This document shows, piece by piece, positions 22,380 through 28,296 of a DNA stretch of 28,296 bases. The stretch comes from a virus. The first letter of the stretch is position 1. Every line of letters begins with the position of its first letter. The position numbers and the translations under genes are program-made. A model generated the notes under the pieces. The model did no database searches and was not told the origin of the DNA. It saw nothing but the letters and a program-made list of their open reading frames with translations. The DNA is taken from positions 1 to 28,296 of the IMG/VR virus record IMGVR_UViG_3300044614_000661. The stretch is one strand, 5' to 3'.

Positions 22380-24107
22380 TTATGAACGCGCTCCGCCAGG
22401 GCCCGGCGCACTCTGCGCAGCAGGCGTCGTCATAACCTGAATCCGTTGCCTAATGTACGCAGCCAGTGCGGGGTCCGTCTGCTCAAGAATCTTCAGCTTC
22501 ATGGGGTTCTTGGCATAGTCTGCCACAAGAGCGGCTTCGTTTTTGGTTCCCACTTGCGAGCGCAGTTCTGCCAACCGCGCAGCCGCGTCGGCTTGCTTTG
22601 CCGCTGTTTCCATCGTGGCAATCCGCTCTTGTGTTGATAGCTGTGCAGCGGTGCGCAGGCCCGAGCTCTCCTGCTCCCTGGCTGAGCGTATATTGGCCGC
22701 TTCAATCTGCGCGAGGCCAAGTCTTTCAGCAGACCCTGCCGCTGCTTTATCCGTAAGCATTTTTATGCCTGCATTTGTAAGCGCGGTGGCTTCGTTCGTT
22801 TGCCGCCCAAATTCCGTGCGCCATGCGTTTATTGAGTCGCGCTTGCCGTCTAGAATGATCTTGTTTCCATCGCGGCGCAAAGCACTGCGCTGTTGATTGT
22901 CAAGAATCCCCTCGCTGCGCCGCGCCGTCTCGATGCGCTCAAGGCCGTCTTCAATGCGCTCACGGGCAGTCTGCAGCTTCTCAAGTCCTTCGGTGTATCC
23001 GCGCAAACCAACCTGCGCCCCAGCGCCGATGTTTTGCAACGCGGAACGGGACGAGCCGCTCATGATGGCTAAGCCTGCTTGTATCGCCGCCAGTGGGCCA
23101 AGGTCTTTCTCTTGCTTGACAAGCTTTTCTTCCCGGGCCTTAAGCCGCGCCTCTTGCTTTTCGCCAAGCAGCCCCCGCTCTTTAACTTCGCGTGCATGTG
23201 CAGCCTGCTCTTGGGCATTTTGGAACGCGGCCAGATTGATAAGCTCTTGTTGCTGCTCCGCCTGCGGATCAACGACGTTCTCAGGCTTGACTCTGTTGTC
23301 GGCGTAGAGTTTTTGAATTTGCTCAAGCGTTGGGAATGTCGCTTGGCTGGGCTCAAAGTTGACGGGTACTGCCGTAACCGGCTGCATCAACCTATCAATC
23401 AAAGGGTCTCGCACAGCGGCGGGTGCCGGAGCGGGTGCAGGAGCACGCGCAGGGGCGGGTGCAGGAGCACGCGCAGGGGCGGGTGCAGGAGCACGCGCAG
23501 GGGCGGGTGCAGGAGCGGGTGCAGGGGCGGGTGCAGGAGCGGGATCAGCAGCCATTGGCCCCGCAGCAGTAGGCGCACCAAACGCGGCGCGATTAGCTCC
23601 CGAGGCGGACATTTCTGTTTGATACGTTTGCTCGGCGGACCGTAGCGCAGCCTGCGCAGTTGCCAATTCTTGCTGCGCCGCCTGAAATCCTGCAGGGTCT
23701 TGTTGCCGTTGCCGCAACCCGTAGGTATACAACTTCTGTTGCGCAGCTTGTGCGCGGGCGCGGGCGGCATCGAGCAAACCCCCACTTTGATACCGCTCAA
23801 CCGGGCCGCCCTCGTCAAACGCGACGATGCCGCCGTCGGCAAAGTTCATGTCACCTGCGGGGAGTTGTGCGATGCCGATGTCCTCGGGCATGGGGGCGGC
23901 CATGCTTTGGATCGCTTGGTCCACAACTTTGGGCTGCTCAGGGGCGTTGGCCTGAGCAGCGATCTTCATTTTTTCCCGGCGTTTGGCCTCCGACAAGGCC
24001 AGCGCCATGATGTAGGGGTTGTCCTTGTTTGCCTTTGCGTACTCCTGCAACGCCGTGTCCGGCTGCAGCCGACGAAGCATTGAAGTGATTTGATTGACGT
24101 TGAGCAT
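22380..24107 (-). CDS. predicted internal virion protein with Pro-Ala hinge, 575 aa
   Basis: The N-terminal 110 residues are helical and end in the glycine motif FADGGIVAFDEGGP (residues 89-102), which I associate with virion proteins of plankton phages. A helical part follows, then a Pro-Ala hinge (residues about 189-230, repeated APAPARAP) encoded by a 24-bp DNA repeat. The C-terminal half is helical or coiled-coil, with the recognisable LQNIGAGAQVGLRGYTEGLE and ArgGlu-rich repeats. The likely role is a structural or ejection protein acting with the giant protein encoded next. GGGGGTCTGAG precedes the ATG. The stop lies 78 bases before the giant gene. No enzymatic motif seen. Confidence 0.7.
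   Translation of the reverse strand: MLNVNQITSMLRRLQPDTALQEYAKANKDNPYIMALALSEAKRREKMKIAAQANAPEQPKVVDQAIQSMAAPMPEDIGIAQLPAGDMNFADGGIVAFDEGGPVERYQSGGLLDAARARAQAAQQKLYTYGLRQRQQDPAGFQAAQQELATAQAALRSAEQTYQTEMSASGANRAAFGAPTAAGPMAADPAPAPAPAPAPAPAPARAPAPAPARAPAPAPARAPAPAPAPAAVRDPLIDRLMQPVTAVPVNFEPSQATFPTLEQIQKLYADNRVKPENVVDPQAEQQQELINLAAFQNAQEQAAHAREVKERGLLGEKQEARLKAREEKLVKQEKDLGPLAAIQAGLAIMSGSSRSALQNIGAGAQVGLRGYTEGLEKLQTARERIEDGLERIETARRSEGILDNQQRSALRRDGNKIILDGKRDSINAWRTEFGRQTNEATALTNAGIKMLTDKAAAGSAERLGLAQIEAANIRSAREQESSGLRTAAQLSTQERIATMETAAKQADAAARLAELRSQVGTKNEAALVADYAKNPMKLKILEQTDPALAAYIRQRIQVMTTPAAQSAPGPGGARS
23419..23543. repeat. 24-bp tandem repeat encoding a Pro-Ala hinge
   Basis: Three perfect copies of a 24-base unit occupy 23431-23454, 23455-23478 and 23479-23502, with degenerate partial copies on both sides. 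The unit is a multiple of three and encodes APAPARAP in the overlapping protein, so copy-number change would lengthen or shorten the hinge without a frameshift. Confidence 0.9.
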
Positions 24108-24108
24108 C

Positions 24109-25191
24109 TCAGACCCCCATCTTCATCAACGCCAGCTCGTTCAGACCAGCGCGTGGCATTTCGTCTTCTTTGACAGTGCCGCCTTTTTTGCGGTTCATCA
24201 AGCCGTATGCACCTGCGCCTGCCAGACCAAGACCTGCGATCTGCGAGCCAATGCTTGGCGGTGCAGCGTACATTGTGTTGACCGTACCCATCGGCGTGCC
24301 GCGCAGGATGTTCGACATGAACTCCAACTGCTGGTACGGATACCGCTGCTGGTTCATAAAGTCTTGGTAGTTCTGGCTAAGCTGCTGTTGCTGCTGTTGC
24401 TGCTGTTGCGTGCCGTACAGGTTCTGGAGTTTGTTGATGTCCATGCCCTGTTGGAACTGCTGACCGCCCAACTGTCCCAGTTGCCCCGCACCTTGCAGCG
24501 CAGTTTGTAGACCTTGCAAACCCAAACCAGCGCCGTATTGGCGGGACTGCTCACGAAGCTGTTGCTCTCGGGCAAAGTTCTGCTGCGCCTGCTCAAAGGC
24601 AGACATCAGGCCACGAGCGCGGATGTCACCCTGCTGCATTCCCAAATTACGCTGGCGCTCTGCTTCGACAATTGCTTGACGGCCCCCGCCAAAAGCCCCG
24701 GCACGAGTTGCTTGCGCCTGATCGGCAACCCGCTGCATCTCAGACGAACGCTGGGCTTCACGGAGCTGGGGCTCCATCGCCATCTCGACGAACGGGTTCA
24801 TGTACTGCGCGGCGCGGCCAGCAGTGAACTGCCCCATCTGATAGGGGTCGTAGCCGGTCCCAAGCGCACCCATCGTGGCAGCACCTGCCAGTTGCCCAGC
24901 TTGAGCGCCAAGCTGAGAGGGTTGCATGCTTGCAGCGTTTTGGAACGACTGCTGTTGCATGGGGGAGAAACCCGCAACCTTTTCGCCGCCATAGGTCTGA
25001 TACGGGTTTTGATTGATGTCTGTCAGCGCAGCCGCTTTGCCAAGCGTCTCTTTGGCATACGGCTTGGCCCACTCTGGCAGATCAGAAACTTGTGTTTGTG
25101 ATGGGGCTGCTGAAGAGCCGCCGCTATCCAAATACAGGCCAAAAACGCCCGACCGGCGGAAGGACTCAAGGATAAATTTAATGGGGGTCAT
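24109..25191 (-). CDS. predicted virion protein, Gln-rich, 360 aa
   Basis: The middle carries YMNPFVEMAMEPQLREAQRS and RAGAFGGGRQAI (residues about 130-180), a pattern I know from phage internal virion or tail proteins whose function is not defined. The region from about 200 to 300 is Gln-rich, with nine consecutive Gln encoded by a 9-bp repeat. The C-terminus has a short hydrophobic segment (IAGLGLAGAGAYGL) followed by NRKKGGTVKEDE. The architecture suits a membrane- or channel-associated ejection protein. AAGGAG with seven-base spacing precedes the ATG. It overlaps the upstream gene by 14 bases and is followed by the next gene after one base. Confidence 0.7.
   Translation of the reverse strand: MTPIKFILESFRRSGVFGLYLDSGGSSAAPSQTQVSDLPEWAKPYAKETLGKAAALTDINQNPYQTYGGEKVAGFSPMQQQSFQNAASMQPSQLGAQAGQLAGAATMGALGTGYDPYQMGQFTAGRAAQYMNPFVEMAMEPQLREAQRSSEMQRVADQAQATRAGAFGGGRQAIVEAERQRNLGMQQGDIRARGLMSAFEQAQQNFAREQQLREQSRQYGAGLGLQGLQTALQGAGQLGQLGGQQFQQGMDINKLQNLYGTQQQQQQQQQLSQNYQDFMNQQRYPYQQLEFMSNILRGTPMGTVNTMYAAPPSIGSQIAGLGLAGAGAYGLMNRKKGGTVKEDEMPRAGLNELALMKMGV
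24382..24408. repeat. 9-bp tandem repeat encoding nine glutamines
   Basis: CTGCTGTTG is repeated three times without error. On the coding (-) strand it gives Q9 in the Gln-rich virion protein. It is in frame, so slippage would change only Gln number. Confidence 0.85.
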
Positions 25192-25630
25192 TTAAGTGCT
25201 CCTTGCGGTAGTCGTCAAACCGCTCGTAAAACATGGCCTTCCAGACTTCCGGCAAAACTTCTTTCGCTTTCTCTGCGCCTAAACACACATGGACCGCATA
25301 AGCAACGATATTGCCAGCCGCGTAGCGCAAGCTGTGCGCAATCTCGATCCCGTGCGGGTCTTTGGCTTTCTCAAAAGCGTTGGCGGTCTCATACGACGAA
25401 ACCACCACCAACCACATGGGCAGAATCTGATCCTGAATAGCGCGGTAAAACGGATTGGCGGGGAGGTACACCAGACAAGTCAAAAAAGCGCGGTTGATAT
25501 CGTCGGCGCTTACGGGCTTGTCCCGGTCGATCATGTCGTCCCATGTGTGCGCCAGATTTACAAACGCACGGTACATGTTCAGGGCGTCTTGATTGCCCCC
25601 AAACCACTCCAGTTTCCCTTGATCTTTCAT
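25178..25630 (-). CDS. hypothetical all-helical protein with DDMID motif, 150 aa
   Basis: Appears all-alpha. Near residue 30 it carries AHTWDDMIDRDK, an aspartate-rich motif that superficially resembles the DDxxD of isoprenoid-synthase-fold enzymes. The second metal motif of those enzymes is not evident, and the protein is less than half their size, so no such function is claimed. Its place among virion genes suggests a small structural or chaperone protein. It starts in an ATGA overlap with the upstream gene and overlaps the downstream gene by 14 bases. Confidence 0.6.
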   Translation of the reverse strand: MKDQGKLEWFGGNQDALNMYRAFVNLAHTWDDMIDRDKPVSADDINRAFLTCLVYLPANPFYRAIQDQILPMWLVVVSSYETANAFEKAKDPHGIEIAHSLRYAAGNIVAYAVHVCLGAEKAKEVLPEVWKAMFYERFDDYRKEHLNDPH

Positions 25631-27036
25631 GCTGGCAGGTACTTATCAGAGCGAGTATTCTTAGCCACCTTGCCTTTGCCGGTGGTTTTGCCCCGAGCCC
25701 GTTGCACACGATCCATCATGGCGTAGAGCTTACGCGCACCAGCCTCGGTCGAGCCATTGCCCAACTCAGAGACGATGCGGGCTGGAATCACAAACTCGCC
25801 GTCCGCAAGCCGTGCGGGGCGCTTGCGCCCAATTACTGCGGGGATAGAGTCAGACACCCCATCACCAGGGCCGCGCAGCAGCCTGCCGCCGTCAGAGTAG
25901 TCGCCAAGGTGGGACACGCCACCAGCGGCGTACATCTGCGCACCATTAACCGCGCTCATCATGGCATCGTTGCGATCAGACATGCGCTCAACCGGCAGGT
26001 CCATCAACCCACCATCAGCAGCCAACCGGGTGTAGCTGGGTTGGAAATACCTGTATTCGCCCACATCCCCCATGCGCGTTGGAGGCATCTCACGATTGGG
26101 GTTGTAGGCAAAGCGAAATTGTTCGGTGTCTGGCGGAGCATTAACAGCTTTTTGCTCTTGGAACATTAGTGGGGCTGCAGCGGCGAGACCAAATTTCAAG
26201 TTGTCTTTATTAAGCAACAACGAAGGCTTGTCGTAAATGGCTTTGAAACCCGTCGCAAGCGGATTTTCCCTTGCTTGCTGCGTGGCTTGCGAAAACGGGG
26301 ATTGCGCGGTGCCTTTCAAACTACTGGCATATTCGCGTGCGTTTTGTGCGATTTCGGCGTCAGACAACCCCATAGCGCGCATTTGCTCGTAGGAAAACGC
26401 GCCGTTAGTGGACACCATAGGGGCTGTTGCAACCGGGGGTGCAACAGCGGGGGTAACAGGCGCTATGGGAGGTGCGGCAGCAGTGGCGGCCCCTCCGGGA
26501 AAACCGCCCATTGGATCAACCATACCTTGTAGATACGCAGGTGGCGTAGCAGCAACGGGGGCAGCGACTGGAGCAACCGGGGCAACAGGAACGCCGGACG
26601 GAATAAGCGCTTGCTGCGCTGCCGTATTACCTGCTGCCGCAGCTTCTGCGGCGGCCATATTGCTTGCTGCTGCATTGCCCGCGCCCGCCACAGACCCCAT
26701 CAAGCCCGCGCCCCCATAAGCGCCCAGGCCCGCCATCAGACCTTTTTTCAGACTGCCCGTAGCCACAGTGCCTAAAGCGCCTGCGGCAAGACCGGCCTGC
26801 ATTGCGGTAAGGCCAAACCCCGCAGGGCCAAGCGCAATGCCAGCAATCATTGGGAGAATACTGGACAAAAAGCCAGCTTCAGGCAGGCCCGTCTGGGGGT
26901 TGATTGTCAGCGATCCACCGTGCGCACGCGCTAACGCTTGCAGCCCCGCGACTTCTTTCGGGGCCATGTGGACGAGCATTGTGTCCGGCCCCCGACCACG
27001 GGCAGCCATATCTTGGGCAAGAACTTGTAGGCTCAT
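25627..27036 (-). CDS. conserved plankton-phage virion protein with hydrophobic core, 469 aa
   Basis: The N-terminal part (residues 20-60) contains VHMAPKEVAGLQALARAHGG and SLTINPQTGLPEAGFL, a block I recognise from uncultured marine and freshwater phages. Residues 55-125 are strongly hydrophobic and Gly/Ala-rich and may insert in membranes. A Pro/Ala/Val-rich low-complexity span follows. The C-terminus (residues 387-450) has GPGDGVSDSIPAVIG and LADGEFVIPARIVSELGNGS, another shared block. ATG 27036 behind GAGG is preferred over a TTG at 27093 that would overlap the upstream gene. A tail or ejection role is inferred from context and hydrophobicity. No enzyme motif. Confidence 0.7.
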   Translation of the reverse strand: MSLQVLAQDMAARGRGPDTMLVHMAPKEVAGLQALARAHGGSLTINPQTGLPEAGFLSSILPMIAGIALGPAGFGLTAMQAGLAAGALGTVATGSLKKGLMAGLGAYGGAGLMGSVAGAGNAAASNMAAAEAAAAGNTAAQQALIPSGVPVAPVAPVAAPVAATPPAYLQGMVDPMGGFPGGAATAAAPPIAPVTPAVAPPVATAPMVSTNGAFSYEQMRAMGLSDAEIAQNAREYASSLKGTAQSPFSQATQQARENPLATGFKAIYDKPSLLLNKDNLKFGLAAAAPLMFQEQKAVNAPPDTEQFRFAYNPNREMPPTRMGDVGEYRYFQPSYTRLAADGGLMDLPVERMSDRNDAMMSAVNGAQMYAAGGVSHLGDYSDGGRLLRGPGDGVSDSIPAVIGRKRPARLADGEFVIPARIVSELGNGSTEAGARKLYAMMDRVQRARGKTTGKGKVAKNTRSDKYLPA

Positions 27037-27070
27037 TGGGGCCTCACGAGAAAGGGGTTGATCGAGTCTA

Positions 27071-27706
27071 TCATAGGGGGAGCGCGGAGACAAATGTCAT
27101 TGTTGCCACCACAGACTGAGTAGACGGCTTAGTCGGTGTGCCGGAAGCGGCAAGGTGCTGAATGGACACGGCGGCGTTAGGCACAGACCAATAGATTTCT
27201 ATGTACTGACCCGCCGTCATACTTAAAAAATAATTCCAACCAACAATTGCGTGTCCATCCGTACCTCCGTGCCTGCTTGGAATAGATACAAAGCCAGTTG
27301 ACCCCGATATATCTACCCCGCTTTGTTTTAGCCAGATGTAAACATCTTGAACATTAGAGTCTGTGTTTATAAACTGCGCACTAAACTGCAAGTTGTAAAT
27401 GCCCGCAGTGGCTACCGTGATTTTAGAACTTGAAATGCTTACACCATTGTTAAAATCCGTGGTGTTTAGCGTCATCAACGTGGCTACGTTTGCGGTAGTG
27501 GTCTGGTCTTGATCGCTGGAAAACGCGCCATACGGAACGGATAAAGTGTTTAACTGCCCCAGGATGTTGTCGAGTCGGTTGAAGTACAGACGCAGAACGT
27601 CAGCAAACTGATCGTGATACCGCTTCTCGTACTCCGTGGGCGCGGTCGGCAGACGAGGCGCAACGACTCGGTTGAGTTCAAACTCTGATGTGACGATCAG
27701 GGTCAT
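27071..27706 (-). CDS. C1q-like beta-sandwich virion protein, 211 aa
   Basis: The first 55 residues are helical, including FADVLRLYFNRLDNILGQL, a linker often found in plankton-phage tail proteins. Residues about 60-211 show alternating strands (GIYNLQFSAQF, GQYIEIYW and a final VVATMTFV) typical of the C1q/TNF-like jelly-roll used for trimeric decoration or receptor-binding proteins. No transmembrane segment. GAAGG precedes the ATG, which directly follows the upstream stop. Likely a head fibre, decoration or tail-tip protein; which of these cannot be decided here. Confidence 0.7.
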   Translation of the reverse strand: MTLIVTSEFELNRVVAPRLPTAPTEYEKRYHDQFADVLRLYFNRLDNILGQLNTLSVPYGAFSSDQDQTTTANVATLMTLNTTDFNNGVSISSSKITVATAGIYNLQFSAQFINTDSNVQDVYIWLKQSGVDISGSTGFVSIPSRHGGTDGHAIVGWNYFLSMTAGQYIEIYWSVPNAAVSIQHLAASGTPTKPSTQSVVATMTFVSALPL

Positions 27707-28296
27707 TTAACGCCTTCCGTCAGGACGTACGTCGAGCGACGGGACACCCAACTGCCAGTTGACCCCGAGTCCATCTGAACTGACTTTGAACGCCATTTGC
27801 CGACCACGGATGCGCGTGTAAACAATCTGGGTGAACTGCTGCACCGTGTAGTTACGCTGGGCCTGATAGTTCTGCGTACTGGTCACAGTCGGAGTACCTG
27901 CGGCGCTGTAGTTGGCACCGGGGTTCTGCCGTGGGCGCAAGGTGAAGGTCACTGCCGGGTTGTTGACGTACGACCCATCAAACGTGATGTCGGGGATCAT
28001 GCGCCATGCAAAGCCGTAGTTGTGCCCATCACCAATGTCAAAGTCGGCAGACTGGATGAAGCAGGAGATTGGGCTGGGCGGATTGGTGGTGCCATCATCC
28101 ACGCCGTTCTCGTGATAGAGCAACTGCCCGTTGTAAGTTGTGGCCGTGGGGAAGTCCCTCAAAGGCGTATCCAGCCACGCCGTGCGCGACAGATTGCCAT
28201 ACGACCAGATGCGCTCCAAGTGGTTGTAGATGACGTACCTATCAATCACCGTTGAATTGGCCGAGCAGTAGAACCACCAGATTTCGTTGTAGCCCT
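27707..28296 (-). CDS. head-tail or tail protein, C-terminal part (partial at right edge)
   Basis: The frame is open to the window edge, so about 195 residues of a longer protein are visible. The piece NEIWWFYCSANSTVIDRYVI followed by YNHLERIWSYG and RTAWLDTPL repeats the pattern of beta-propeller-like phage connector/tail proteins (a blade with an 'IWW(F/Y)YxS' strand and a short turn). The remainder is beta-rich. A GTG at 28249 is only an internal codon, not the true start. Position at the upstream end of the leftward virion operon is consistent with a connector or tail component. Confidence 0.6.
   Translation of the reverse strand, partial: GYNEIWWFYCSANSTVIDRYVIYNHLERIWSYGNLSRTAWLDTPLRDFPTATTYNGQLLYHENGVDDGTTNPPSPISCFIQSADFDIGDGHNYGFAWRMIPDITFDGSYVNNPAVTFTLRPRQNPGANYSAAGTPTVTSTQNYQAQRNYTVQQFTQIVYTRIRGRQMAFKVSSDGLGVNWQLGVPSLDVRPDGRR

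Noticed and set aside
23419-23543. Possible CRISPR array
   Set aside because: Direct 24-bp units are contiguous with no spacers and encode an in-frame Pro-Ala hinge.

Overview
The window is part of a tailed double-stranded DNA phage genome. It has densely packed, mostly uncharacterised genes, a DNA-replication module read rightward and a virion-protein module read leftward, and no rRNA, tRNA or cellular housekeeping genes. Several virion proteins carry short motifs that I associate with marine and freshwater plankton phages (FADGGIVAF, GDGVSDSIPA...DGEFVIPA, GSLTINPQTGLPEAGFL). The fairly high GC content and the proteobacterial look of one enzyme motif (SYGCIN) make a Gram-negative, perhaps betaproteobacterial, aquatic host plausible. 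The host cannot be fixed from this sequence. Terminase, portal, capsid and lysis genes are not in the window.

Positions 1-12698 (+ strand) hold the early/replication operon. Small unknown genes alternate with recognisable enzymes: a Cys-rich HNH-like protein, an NrdR-like zinc ribbon, a VRR-NUC nuclease, a family A DNA polymerase with proofreading exonuclease (TTG start), an HExxH metallopeptidase-like protein, a Cas4/AddB-like Fe-S nuclease, a small HNH nuclease, an SNF2-type helicase, a coiled-coil protein, a probable ssDNA-binding protein, an HTH regulator, and a 986-residue fusion of a primase-polymerase-like domain to a DUF927-type P-loop ATPase. Ten junctions overlap as ATGA or TTGA, so translational coupling is the rule. 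Together these supply primer synthesis, unwinding, polymerisation, strand protection and nucleolytic processing.

Positions 12681-28296 (- strand) hold the virion operon, read from the right edge leftward: the C-terminal part of a head-tail or tail protein, a C1q-like beta-sandwich protein, a hydrophobic structural protein, a 150-residue helical protein, two more predicted internal virion proteins, and a single 3206-residue giant gene. The giant protein has an N-terminal Gly/Ala-rich segment, about 760 residues of coiled coil, an L,D-transpeptidase (YkuD-like) catalytic motif, an HExxH zincin motif, and a long C-terminal region resembling the large polyvalent protein (LPD38-like) family. It is probably packaged and ejected with the DNA. 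The embedded L,D-transpeptidase is the most unusual item in the window, because ejected phage murein enzymes are usually lytic transglycosylases or peptidases.

The two operons meet tail to tail with an 18-base overlap and no clear terminator. Noteworthy non-coding elements are a perfect 11-bp hairpin just upstream of the giant gene and a GCAA-loop hairpin after the ssDNA-binding protein gene.
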